NCBI GenBank assembly: GCA_009667805.1 | Contig: CM019063.1 | Span: 348,754,862-348,818,861 of the forward strand | Origin: Leptobrachium leishanense | Lineage: Eukaryota; Chordata; Amphibia; Anura; Megophryidae | Direction of reading: 5' to 3' | DNA length: 64,000 nt | In this document: piece by piece, positions 42,741-54,126 of the stretch | How positions within the stretch are numbered: the stretch's first letter is position 1 | Layout: each line of letters begins with the position of its first letter | The notes under the pieces: generated by a model | Told to the model about the DNA's origin: nothing | Seen by the model: only the letters and a program-made list of their open reading frames with translations | The model's database searches: none | Made by a program: the position numbers and the translations under genes

Positions 42741-43167
42741 AGGCTAGGGTCAGACTAACGCATTTTTCACGTTGTCCGTGAAAATGTGCGTTCGAAGAAT
42801 GGACGTATTTTTTCACGGAATACGCAATAGCGGTCATACTATGCGCAGTTTCATCCGTGATTTTGTACGGATCATCAATAAAACACTTCTTGCATCTGGA
42901 CGTTATGTTGGCCGGACATTAGCAGCGTCTGATGTCTCCAATTCACGCACACACGCCGCTAGCGGACGCAGCGCACTCTGTACGTCAGTACTAGTGGTTT
43001 AACGTTCTCGAAAAAATGCGTTCATTTTCCACTTGCGTTGCGCAGCCGGACTTTTGTGCGACCGTACTTCGTATATTGGCCGTCATTGCCCGGCATCTGC
43101 TGCTAGCACGGCCGTGATTAAGTGCGCCAGAACGCGCGTTCGCACTGCCTCAGTCTGACCCTAGCCT
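42741..43167. mobile_element. 427-bp MITE with GGCTAGGGTCAGACT termini, copy 2
   Basis: Nearly identical to 28837-29263 in the same orientation. It interrupts the Tc1 relic between CTCTACTG and AACTTTGCA. Differences include CTTCTTGCATC for CTTTGTGCATC and a short cluster near 43080-43110. Confidence 0.85.
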
Positions 43168-43479
43168 AACTTTGCATATCTAGACTTTGCGATATATGCC
43201 CACTCTTCTTTACAGAATTGCTCAAGTTCAGTTACATTTGATGGTGACCGTTTGTGGACTGCAGTCTTCAAGTCATTCCACAGATATTCAATGGGATTTA
43301 AGTCTGGACTCTGAGAAGGCCATGCAATGACATTCACTTTTTTCTCCTTCAACCACTTTGTGGTAATTGTTTGCTGTGTGCTTTGGGTCACAGTCATGTT
43401 GGAAGGTAATCCTTCTTCCCATTGACAACTTTCTGGCAGAGGGCAGCATATTTTCCTCAAGAATTTTTTTTCTTTCGAG

Positions 43480-43618
43480 AAAGTATTTTACCAGGAAGGA
43501 TATATTGAGATTTCTCTCATTTTCAAGTATTTCCTGGGTGGCGAGTATGTACAGTTAGGTGTCTTGCCAAGGACACTAACTGGAGAGGTACTGTTGCCAG
43601 ATTTGAACCTGTGTCTCG
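43480..43618 (-). mobile_element. SINE with LINE-type 3' tail
   Basis: On the minus strand it reads GGTTCAAATCTGG (an RNA polymerase III B-box-like motif at 43598-43610), then GTGTCCTTGGCAAGACACC, then the conserved tail CCCAGGAAATACTTG...CAATATATCCTTCC. The tail is the same as in the LINE at 8655. The 5' A-box part appears to be missing. It sits inside the Tc1 relic. Confidence 0.65.
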
Positions 43619-43763
43619 GTATTTTGCCCCATCCATTATTCCATTTATCCTGACAACACCCCCATAACAGGATATTACCACCTCTATGCTTTACTGTAGG
43701 TATGGTGTCAATTGGATGGTGAGCTGTATTGGATTTCCTCCAGACATATCGTTTGGTGATGAG

Positions 43764-45321
43764 TAGACATGTGCACAGCACAAAATTTCGTTTTGAACTA
43801 ATGGATTAGTCCTAAAATGCAATTTATTTAGTTGCTAAAGAAATTCGTTTTCAGTTCTTTAGTATGAAAACTAATTTCATTCATCTGAAAACCGAAAAAT
43901 ACAATTACTATTGTAGAGGGCTGAGATTGCTGCTTGTTACAGTATCTCTCACTCTCAGCACAATGTGTCAGGCAAAGCTGTTACAGTAACTGACTGCTGC
44001 TCATCACAGCACTCAGAGTTTCTGTAAAACTAGTAAATAATATTTTTATATATAAGAGGTTATAACAATATTATTTCCTTGTTTTACTGAAACTCTGAGC
44101 GCGGTTACAGTCAGTTACTGTAACAACTGAGCCTGATACATTGTACTGAGAGATAATATAACAAGCTGCCGATCTCAGCGCTCACAGCCACTGGATTTAA
44201 AGGGCTAAAAAAAAAGGCTCCTCTCTGTATAATGTATAGAACATCCTTCTGCATTAATTAATACCCCTCTCTGTATAATGTATACAACATCCACCTGTAT
44301 TAATTAATACCCCTCTCTGTATAATGTATAGAACATCCTCCTGAATTAATTAATGTCCCTCTCTGTATAGAACATCCTACTGCATTGGCATGTGGAGGGT
44401 GCAGAACTTCGGAATGCAATGCTTATCCAGCACAGAAGTGAGAACTTTTACTTAAACTTTGTATCTCTGTGGGGGAGACACAGGAATATAAAAGCAGGGG
44501 AGAGGGAAAATATTAGCGTAAATCGGTCTGAAAGCTCAGAGAAGAGATGACTGGTGCAAATTTATTTTCATAATAAAATAAAGCACTTTAAATCCCGGGA
44601 AAGCATTCAAATAAATCACACTGAAGGCTCATGACAGAGTAACTGTGAGAGCTGGATACTAAATGTATCAGACGTAAAAAAAAACTTTATAACAAGCAGC
44701 ACTGGGAGAGGAGAGGGACTTTATATAAAATGTGTATTATAGATGAGGAAAGGGGGATAGTGCTCCTGGATAATATAAAATGTATCAGACCTAAGCCCCT
44801 ATTATGCAGAGTGGGAGGGGAGATAACACACGTTTTATAAAGGTTTTTTTTCTCCCAGCGCTGCTTGTTATAAAGGGGTTTTTACTATCCAGCCCTTCTC
44901 TGTCATTAGCTTTCAGTGTGATTTATTTGAATGTTTTCCTTCTCCAGCTGCTTTTATCATCTTGTCTGCCTCATAGACATGCAAGGGTTAAGTAAAGGTT
45001 TCTTCTCCTGTGCTGGCTGTCTGTGCTGCGAGTGAGTATTCTGGAGCTCTATCACTGTCTGAATTTCGGGTAGGGGTCGGGAAGGATTACGCATACAAAC
45101 CTTTTCTGTAGCTTTGCGATGTTGCACTCCTCATTGTTGGTCTCCTTCACTCATCAATGTAATATCACAAAAAGGACTGAAACTAAAATGTAGTGCATTT
45201 TATTTTAGTTTCTTTCGTTTTGTGTACTGAGCAGTTTCGTATCTCTTGTGTCATACTAAAACTAAATTATCCCAAAATTCTGACTAAATCATTTTAGTAC
45301 TAAAACGAATGCACATGTCTA
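43764..45321. mobile_element. hAT non-autonomous element, TAGACATGTGCA termini
   Basis: 1,558 bp with perfect 12-bp inverted ends TAGACATGTGCA/TGCACATGTCTA and the 8-bp duplication GTGATGAG (43756-43763, 45322-45329). Subterminal sequences are rich in TTTCGTTTT-like words. The interior includes a GCTCAGAGT/ACTCTGAGC inverted pair near 44007-44101 and tandem CCTCTCTGTATAATGTATA units at about 44220-44375. No transposase. Confidence 0.9.
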
Positions 45322-45544
45322 GTGATGAGGCCAAATAATAAAATTCTTGTCTCATCTGACCATAACACCTTTTTCCATGCGGCCTCAGAATACTCAAGAT
45401 GTGTTATGGCAAAGCTCAGTCGTGACTGCATGTGGACTTTCATGAGGAGTGGCTTTTTTCTTGAAAGCCTCCCATACAAGCCACATTTGTGGAGAATTTG
45501 TGATATTGTTGCCAACTATGAAATACTGCCCCGAGCGTATACTT

Positions 45545-46090
45545 TGAGCCACATTACAATCTCCACGCTAAAACGGGGCGGTAGGGAGAAAAAACTGTGC
45601 CCGCAATTTTCCCCCTACCGCCCCCGTTTTAGCGTGGAATTACAATGCAGGCGCTATTGTTACCGCACGCTACGGCCCGGGATGCTCGCGGCAGAGCTGA
45701 TCGCAGCCGTGAGCATCCACTCGATGGAGTCCATAGGACTCCATTGAGCCAGACGCCGGCGGTCACATGACCTGCCGGATCTCGCCTCACGAGATCCGGC
45801 TGGTCAGCGTAGTGATACGCAGGTAGAGACTGGGGGGACTTTCCCAACAGTCTTTCCCTGCTCCCGCCGGACAGAGGCGGTTGGAGCCGTGGTCCTCGCC
45901 GCGCGACAGTGAGGTGAGTATCTGATTCGGTTTTTATTTTTATTGCAGAAGCGGAATCCGTTAACACCAAGTCCTGGCTCTGGTTATCTTTCCGCTAACC
46001 AGAGCCGGATGTTAATCAGCGTTAGGACTTTGTAATCCTAAAGCTGATTAACACTTTGCGCTCCCCATGTTAAGTATAGGGAGCGCAGGG
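45545..46090. mobile_element. Hairpin-rich repeat, family E, copy 2 (reversed)
   Basis: Left end CCACATTACAATCTCCACGC. The segment CCACGCTAAAACGGGGCGG pairs with the complement near 45610-45640. Further stems: ATGGAGTCC/GGACTCCAT at 45723-45745, GATCTCG/CGAGATC near 45778-45797, and TGGCTCTGGTTA/TAACCAGAGCC near 45973-46005. It is the reverse of 35308-35945. Confidence 0.6.
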
Positions 46091-46949
46091 GGCGTGGCTG
46101 GCTGCTGATGGAGAAGGACACGTGTCTCTGGAGCTCCGACCCGTCCTTCTCTATATGGGATCCCTTGATATTTTTGGCTTGTGCTTTTTGACTTTTTGTA
46201 ACCCAAAGCTGCTAGCCATCGGTGACGTGCTGTCCGGGGTCCATTTTGTCGTCCCCCCCCCCCGCACCGGAGACTGAAGATGTACGTTTTTTTTACCTCC
46301 GGCCCCCACCTTGAGAGATTCGCTGTCGGCCATTTTGCGGCCTACTGTCTGGTTCAGTCGCTACTTCACTGCTGTGAGGTGTTCCTTGTCCGGACGGACA
46401 TTCGGAGTGAGCAGTAGGGCCGGAGGGACTCCTTCTCTCGGCCGCTCTGTGGTCTGCACGACGGCGACGGCTGACTCTGCGGATTTGCAAAACACCACCA
46501 ATGGAAATCGCAAAAAAAAGGATCATGTACCAGCGACATGCTACCACGACTTGCAATATCACGCTATGTCGCGCGGGAAGATGTGAACAGCTCCATTGAA
46601 ATACATTGGAAATGCTACATAGCGCAAAGTCGCGCGGATTTTGCCACAAAATCACACCGTGTGAACGTGGCCTTAGTGGGCAGTATGTAATACTGCCCTT
46701 TGCGTTTGTAATAAGAAAATGAAAACTTGAATCAAACTATAAGTTGTACTAAAAGATAGCAGACAACTTTGACACACTAGCATTGTGCACAAAGAATGTT
46801 TTAGATCTTAATATCTAGATAGTACGAGCGCAGGGGTGTCTGCAAGCATATTGGAAGTATGAGGTCATTGAAAGAAGACACTAAAGGACTATTTGATTTT
46901 TATGTTCATAAAGAAACAGGCGAGTACCCCAATCCGAGTTGAGTGTTTA
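46091..46949. other. No gene; GC-rich, MITE-like end
   Basis: 46249-46263 is a C-run. ACACCGTGTGAACGTGGCC near 46648-46670 resembles the right terminus of a hAT or Harbinger-like MITE, but the matching left end was not found. The open frame 46293-46655 has no recognisable domain. Confidence 0.35.
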
Positions 46950-48759
46950 TGTCACGTACCCAGTCGCCAGTGCCGCAGGATTAACAAATCTGGCGCTGGT
47001 TTATTCCTACTTCCCTAAATCCGCCCCTCCTGTCTCACCTCTCTGTCTCACCTAGCCTGCAGTAGGTGCAGGTGCTTACAATCAAAAGGCCTGCACCTCC
47101 CTACAAGAGGGCAAAGCACCCGTAGTGCTTTGCTTTTGCATTGCTTGTCTGTCTGCCTGTCTAAAGCTGCAATAGCCTCCTGTCTTTTCACCCCTTGGAA
47201 TTACTGAACCCCATTTGGCATACCTGTTGCCGAACCCCCGCTTACTACTTGACCAGGCTCATACTGGATAACCTGTTGCTGCACCCCGGCTTGTATTCTG
47301 GATTCCATTTGCCTACTCCTTCTGTAACTACGCTGTTGAAACCCACTTGTTCATTTAAAGGCTTCTTCCTTATTCTTATCTTATATTTAACTGTATTCAT
47401 CATTGCCTTTATTATTGTTATGTTACAATTCTATTAGAATTACCATAATTGGAATCCCAAATAATCTGTAATTTCTTTCTCATATATCAGAATGATGCAA
47501 GAGCTGTGCTACGCCATGGCGGAGACCCCCAAAAAGAATCAATCACAAAACTGTGTTGGTCTTTCAGAGAAGTCTGGCCTTCCTTGTTAAGCAAGATCTA
47601 TTTATTAAAATTCACAGAATTTATAGCCAATCAGTGTACAGATACATTACAACATCAAAGTTTAGCCACTCAGTTAACTTATTACCATATATGGTTCACA
47701 AGAAATCTTTTTCCTATCTTCCCGCTTCTGCGCACATTTTCCTGCACTGAACATAACAGGAAATCGGCCACAGCTCATATCCTTTAGAAGGAACAACTGT
47801 CTATAAAGACATGGACACTAACAAAATGGAGGGGGGATTTCACAGCCCATTTTATAAGAACAGGCTTTTCAAGACAAAATATTTATTATATTTTACAGGA
47901 AATTAAAATCTAACAGTGCTTTGCTATTGCATTGCTTGTCTGTCTGCCTGTCTAAAGCTGCAATAGCCTCCTGTCTTTTCACCCCTTGGAATTACTGAAC
48001 CCCATTTGGCATACCTGTTGCCGAACCTCCGCTTACTACTTGACCAGGCTCATATTGGATAACCTGTTGCTGAACTTTGCTTAGTGTTTGACCATTCTCA
48101 TACTGGATAACCTGTTGCTGCACCCCGGCTTGTATTCTGGATTCCATTTGCCTACTCCTTCTGTAACTACGCTGTTGAAACCCGCTTGTTCATTTAAAGG
48201 CTTCTTCCTTATTCTTATCTTATATTTTTCTGTATTCATCATTGCCTTTATTATTAGTTAGCTTTGTTCCCTGGTCCTGTCTCCCTGTGTATCCAATTCC
48301 TCTGTTATTATTCTGTTCATATATAGATGTATCTAGTGCTTCTGTTATTTAATCTTGCTCCCTGGTCTTACCCCTCTGTTCATCTGTGTATTCAATAGCT
48401 CAGTTATTAGTTTATCCTCGCTCCCTGGTCTTGTTCATTTGAGTATTCAGTGCATAACCATTTTCCTATCATTTCTCAGTTTCTTTCATTATATTTCTAT
48501 TAGGGCTGTGCAATTAATTGCAATCGCAAAATAATCGCGATTTAAGAACCTGCGATATATAAACCGCATAAGGCTGCGATTTTCGGCTCCCTGTAAGCTT
48601 CCGGCGGCATGGAGCTTTGGGCGCTCGCAGGGGGCGCTCGCAGGGGGCACCACATGTACAGCCGCGTTCTCGCGCTCGTCACGTGGTTCTCCCAGGCGAG
48701 CGCCCAAGCTCCATGCCGCCAGAAGCTCACAGGGAGCCGAACACGCGGCGCAAAGAGGT

Positions 48760-49250
48760 GAGCTGGGGCAGAATCCATGAGCTGGGGGCAGTATCCATGA
48801 GCTGGGGGCAGTATCCATGAGCTGGGGCATATCCATGAGCTGGGGCAAATCCATGAGCTGGGGCAGTATCCATGAGCTGGGGCATATCCATGAGCTGGGG
48901 CATATCCATGAGCTGGGGCAAATCCATGAGCTGGGGCATATCCATGAGCTGGGGCATATCCATGAGCTGGGGGCAGTATCCATGAGCTGGGGCAAATCCA
49001 TGAGCTGGGGCAGTATCCATGAATTGGGGGCAGTATCCATGAGCTGGGGCAGTATATCCATGTGCTGGGGCAGTATATCCATGTGCTGGGGCAGTATTTC
49101 CATGAGCTGGGGCAGTATATCCATGTGCTGGGGCAGTATATCCATGTGCTGGGGCAGTATTTCCATGTGCTGGGGCAGTATTTCCATGTGCTGGGGCAGT
49201 ATATCCATGTGCTGGGGCAGTATATCCACGTGCTGGGGCAGTATCCATGT
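48760..49250. repeat. Minisatellite, GAGCTGGGGCAGTATCCAT unit
   Basis: About 24 units of 19-22 bp. The left half uses GAGCTGGGGCAGTATCCAT and GAGCTGGGGCATATCCAT; the right half shifts to GTGCTGGGGCAGTATATCCAT. Long open frames on both strands are artefacts of the unit. Confidence 0.95.
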
Positions 49251-49602
49251 TCTGAATACATTTAGAATGGTTTTTTTTTATTGTAATAAATTTTTATTGT
49301 TTCATAAATTTTTAACAGAGTGAATGAAGTAGCATAAGATAAGTTGCTCCAAGACAGGTAATCACTTCGTAAATATGGATTCAGGGTTGATCGATAAGTA
49401 ACAGCTGCTTAATTCGTGTAAGCGTGATTTTGAATCCAGTATTATGCATATAATTTACAGCATACAGTATATAAAAGTTAACTAAAAGTATGAATTATAT
49501 AGACATGAAACATATTCAAAACGTGTAAAGGGAAAGAGAGGGTAGGGGATGGCAGGTTAAAGATAGCATGAGAGTCGGTGGCCACTGTGTAAGGCGTGTT
49601 AT

Positions 49603-52600
49603 TTACACACGGGGGCGAGCCTCTGACCAGTAGAACCAGCGGCGCAAATGGACTGCGCTCGTGCCTGAGGCACTGTGTATTAGTTCTTCAATATCTTGGG
49701 TGTTATGTACCTCCTGAAGCCATTCGCGTATGGTAGGAACATTAGGGGTCTTCCAATGACGGGGCAACACAGCCTTGGCCGCATTTAATAAACGTATTTC
49801 AAGCGTGCGTTTGTAATCAGTGTGTTCCATAGGTGTGTGAAGCAATAACATAGCTGCCGGTGTAAAGTCTGGGGGGGTTCTGAGACCTTGCAAATGGTGC
49901 TGTGGACAGCTTGCCAGTATGGTTGGAGCAACGGGCAAGACCACCACATGTGGAGTAAGTGCGCCTGTGGCGCCCTGCATTTCCAGCAGGAGCCGTTATG
50001 CTTGGGGTCAAACATTGCCAACCTTTTAGGCGGGCAGTACCACCTAGATAGGAGTTTGTAGGCCGTTTCCTGGGATTTGGTGGCGATGGAGCAGGACGTG
50101 GTGAGTAGGGTGATTTGGTCCCATTCCTCCTCCGTGAAGGACAGCTGGAGGTCTTCCTCCCATTTGGACCGATAGGAGGGTATGGGGTTCGTGAGGGATT
50201 GCAACAGCCCGTACATAACCGATATACCATGGGGCGGAGGATGTTTTCTCTGGGCTAGGGTTTCAAATAGGGTAAGAGGACGGGTGAATTGAGGTGGGGG
50301 GGCTAATGAGCGCATGTAAGCCGTAAGCCGATGGAAATGAAATTTGGTCAGGAAAGACTGTGGCCAGGGCAGTGGAATGTCCTCAGGGGACTTAAAGGTG
50401 TTGCCGTCAATAAAGTTAGATGCCCGTATACAATGAGGTGCCTGCATTTGTTCAGTTGTGATTAGCCTCCGGGAGAATGCGGGTAGGTAACATAACGGTA
50501 GGAGGGGTGACGGCCTTGGGGCAATCTTGGTAGAGTTTTGTAACGTCCTCCAGGTGCGGAGTGTAGCTGAGATAGTAGGGTGGTGGGTGACGCGGCATGT
50601 AGCATTTGTGCCGTTTAGCCAGGGAAGGGAAGCCAGTGGGGCATCTGCCAGTGTGCGTTCCAGAGGGATCCATAGCTTGGTGTCTGCGCCCGAAGTCCAC
50701 TCAAGTATGTGCAACAAGTGTGCAGCTTGATAGTAGCGGCGGGCATGGGGTAGTGCCAGTCCACCCGCGGATTTGGATGCGGTGAGCAACTCAAATCTGA
50801 GCCGTGGTCTGTGATTATTCCAGAAAAATGTGGTAAATTTAGACTGCAGGGACCTGAAGAATAAAGTGGGTACGGCTATTGGTAAGGTCTGGAACAAGTA
50901 CAGCAGGCGTGGGAGTATGTTCATTTTAAGGACGTTAATGCGTCCGAACCACGTTACATGAGGAAAAGCCCATTTGGTGAGGTCAGCTGTGATGCTGTGC
51001 AGCAGTGGGAGGTAGTTTGCCTGATAAAGGTCAGATGTATCTGCGGTGAGGAAAATGCCTAAGTATTTAAGTGAGGATTTGCACCATCGGAAGGGGAATG
51101 AGGCTTGTAGCTGAGCGCGCATAGGGGGGGGACAGAAAGTCCTAAAATTTCTGATTTAGTCATGTTAATTTTATAATTGCTTAAAGAGCCATATTCTCGT
51201 AGTAAAGAGGTGAGGGCAGGGAGGGAGATCAATGGCTGGCGGATAAAGAATAACAGGTCATCGGCATACGCCGCCACTTTATGCCGGTGACCCGCCACCT
51301 CAATGCCGTGAATCGAGGGGTTAGTTCGGATTGCGTGCAAAAGGGGTTCGAGTGAGATTGCGAAAAGGAGAGGTGAGAGAGGGCATCCCTGTCTGGTGCC
51401 ATTTCGGATATGAAAAGGGGTGGTGAGGGTGCCATTTAGGTTGATACGTGCTGTAGGGTCTGCATAAAGGGAACCAATCCATGCTAGCATGTTGGAGCCA
51501 AAACCCATCTGTCGAAGGGTGGAAAACAGATAAGGCCAGCTGACCCTGTCGAAGGCTTTTTCGGCATCGGTGGATAGTAACAGGGAGGGATCAGAACGAG
51601 ATTTGGCAGCCACATGAATGAGATTCAGTGCCCTGACTGTGTTATCTCTGGCCTCTCTCCCAGGTATAAATCCCGTCTGGTCCGGGTGAACTAAATGTGG
51701 GATGTGACGGGCTATCCGCAGGGCAAGTGCTTTGGCGAAGAGCTTCAAATCTTGGTTCAGTAGTGATATGGGCCGAAAGCTAGCGCATAGGTCATGGTCT
51801 TTGTCAGGTTTGGGTATTAATGTAATAGTGGCGGAGAGCGATTGGGGTGGCAAAACGCGGTGGTGTTGTGTCAGGGTGTTAAATGCCTGTAACCAAGCCG
51901 GTGCCAAGGTGGGGAGGAATGTCTTGTAATAACGAAGGGATAGGCCGTCCGGACCTGGTGTTTTGCCCGTAGGGGTCAGCTTAACGGCATTTTGGAGTTC
52001 TTCCACCGTTAAGGGGGAATCTAAAGCTTCCCGCATGAGTGGGGTCAATTTGGTGTGTGTGTGCATGTCCACAAATTTACATATGGAATCAGAGGAAGAG
52101 GGGCGATGGTCCGTGGGGAGATTATAGAGTTCCGTGAAATGTTCTCGGAGTAGGGAAAGCATGTCCTGCGGTAGTGTGACGGGCTTGCCCTGTGGGTTTC
52201 GCAATTTAGAGATATACAGCTTCTCCCTGTGAGCCTTGAGTGCTCGTGCCAATAGCCGTCCGCATTTGTTGCCGTGTTCATAATAAACACGACGAGTAGT
52301 GAGGAAAGCTTTTTGAGCAGTCTTGTTCAGTAGCGAGCTTAATTCGGTGCGGAGCTCCAGAAGCTCTGCATAGACAGTGTCGTCCATATAAAGCTTATGG
52401 GACTTTTCCAGCACCTGGATGCGGCAGAGCAGCGCGTCCCTCTGAGTGTTGTATTGCTTTTTCTTTAAGGAACCCTGTTGTATCAGGTAGCCTCGGATCA
52501 CGGCCTTATGCGCTTCCCATACTATTTGAGGGGAGGTGTCTGGAGAGGAGTTGTCGGTGAAATAGTTCTGGAGGGTCTGGAGTGTGCCCTGTGTAACTAT

Positions 52601-53391
52601 GGGGTCGTTGAGTAGTGTTTCGTTCAGTCGCCAGGTTCTATCTTTAGGGCGTACTAAAGGAGAGGCGAGTGTGAGTAGGACTGGGTGATGGTCAGACCAT
52701 GTCATCGGGCCTATTTTCACTGTGTCTAAGAGGTGGAGGTAGCCAAAAGGTAGAAACAAACAGTCTAATCTCGAGTAAGATTGGTGTGGCGTGCTGTAGA
52801 AAGTATAATCCCGCGTGGTGGGGTGGACGGCACGCCAGCAGTCTACCAAACGGTGCGAGTGAAGCGCTGAGTGGGTCTGTCGTAGTACTGAGTGCGGGAC
52901 ACTAGTGGATCCCCTGGAGGTGTCTAGTTTCGCATCGAGTGGGAGGTTAATGTCCCCTCCAATGAGGACAATACCTTCCTGGAAATCCGCTAGGACTCCC
53001 AGCAAGAGGCGTAATACTTTGTGTTGGTTCCTATTTGGCAGATATATGGATGCGAAGGTGTATGTTTGCCCTCCTATTTCCCCTTTGACGAAAGTGTAAC
53101 GGCCGTCTCGGTCCAATTTTGAGTCTGTGACATTAAGGGGGAAATCCCTAGAAAAGAGAATAGCTGTGCCACACACACTTTGCCTGCGGAGGAGTTACTG
53201 AAGTAACCAGTCGGGAACTTCTGATCACGCAGACATGGTGCCCCGTCTGCTGCAAAGTGAGTCTCTTGTAAAAGAACCACGTCCGCGCGATTAGATCTGA
53301 AGTCCCGAAGGGCTATGTGCCTTTTTTCTGGTATGTTCAGGCCCCTAGCATTTATCGTGAGGATTTTAATAGGTCTGGTCTTTGTGGCCAT
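49603..53391 (-). pseudogene. L1-type ORF2: endonuclease, reverse transcriptase, zinc knuckle
   Basis: Starts at ATG 53391 (MATKTRPIKILTINARGLN), the usual L1-type endonuclease opening. Then LLQETHF, IGGDINLPLD and SDHHPVLLT (endonuclease), LIPKPDKDHDL, STDAEKAFDRVSW, RNGTRQGCPLSPLLFA and AYADDLLFF (RT with both catalytic aspartates), and a C-terminal CWKCRAPQAHLLHMWWSCP knuckle followed by AAKAVLPRHWKTPNVPT. Frame changes occur at a TG/CA run (53170-53178), a C8 run (51124-51131) and a C7 run (49871-49877). Otherwise the roughly 1,260 codons are open. These are either small indels or base-calling errors. Confidence 0.9.
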
Positions 53392-54126
53392 ATTACCGAC
53401 AGGAGGAGTAGGTGAGCGCCGATGGGAGGGGGGGGGGGTTAGGGAAACAAGGAGTATGCGCCTGAGTGAGACAAGAGCACCGCCGCGGAGCGCGGGAACG
53501 AGTGCGTGTCACACTATTCTGTACACAGGCGCTATCTCAGGGGTAGGAGCGAGCAGCCGCAGAGAGCAACCAATTATACAAAAGACAACGTGCTAACGAA
53601 GTTAAATAAAACAGTGGTAAATCAAACAAAAACAGTAAACCAGATGAAAAAGAAAAAAGAGCCAGGGCCGAGTCGCCCGCTCAGCGTATGATATGCCACC
53701 ATCCATGGCATGTAGCGCCGGATAAGCAACCACCGGGGTGGAGACCTGTATAGCTATAAACATATAAATATACATCCAAGCAACCAATAAAGTAACCTGT
53801 CCCGTGATGTGCCCGAGGTAGAGTCGGGAAATGGATATGAGAAGTAGTCCTCAGGAGGATCCGGGGCCTCTACAAGAACGGTATGCAGGAGGGGTCACCA
53901 TTAGTAGGCTACCCCAAGGTTACAAGCATCCCACAAGATCCAGCGTGCGGACTGCCGGTGGGTAAAGGGAGGGCAGGTCTGGCGATAAACGTGAAGATCA
54001 CCGGGGTCCTCAGGACCGTGACAGTCTTGCGGTGACAGGAGCCATGCTGTCGAGGTCTCTGAGGCCCTCTAGGGCGGCGGTTACATCCAGTAATTAGGAC
54101 CGGCCTGATCAGCAGCCAGGCGGGAG

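Larger units (their letters stand above)
43168..45515 (-). pseudogene. Tc1-like transposase fragments
   Basis: From the N-terminal side: HKCGLYGRLSRKKPLL, then WKKVLWSDETRILLFG (first catalytic Asp) before the hAT insertion; after it [24 protein letters not shown] and LLWGC; after the [19 protein letters not shown] (catalytic Glu), and SNVTELEQFCKEEWA. The second Asp block is eroded around 43400. The order of the pieces is colinear with a single transposase. Confidence 0.8.
42560..45540 (-). mobile_element. Tc1-like relic broken by three insertions
   Basis: Minus-strand Tc1 sequence is recognisable at 42655-42740, 43168-43480, 43619-43763 and 45322-45540. Insertions between the pieces are a 427-bp MITE (42741-43167), a SINE (43480-43618) and a hAT element (43764-45321). 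The right side ends abruptly at about 45540 where hairpin-family E sequence begins. Terminal repeats are not clear. Confidence 0.75.

Noticed and set aside
43598..43610. B-box-like GGTTCAAATCTGG considered as a tRNA gene
   Set aside because: No cloverleaf or A-box around it; it is fused to a LINE-type tail and so fits a SINE.
48489..49323. Long open frames on both strands with MDILPQH or SMCWGSI repeats
   Set aside because: They follow the 19-22 bp minisatellite unit; all frames stay open because the unit lacks stops, and no non-repeat domain is attached.
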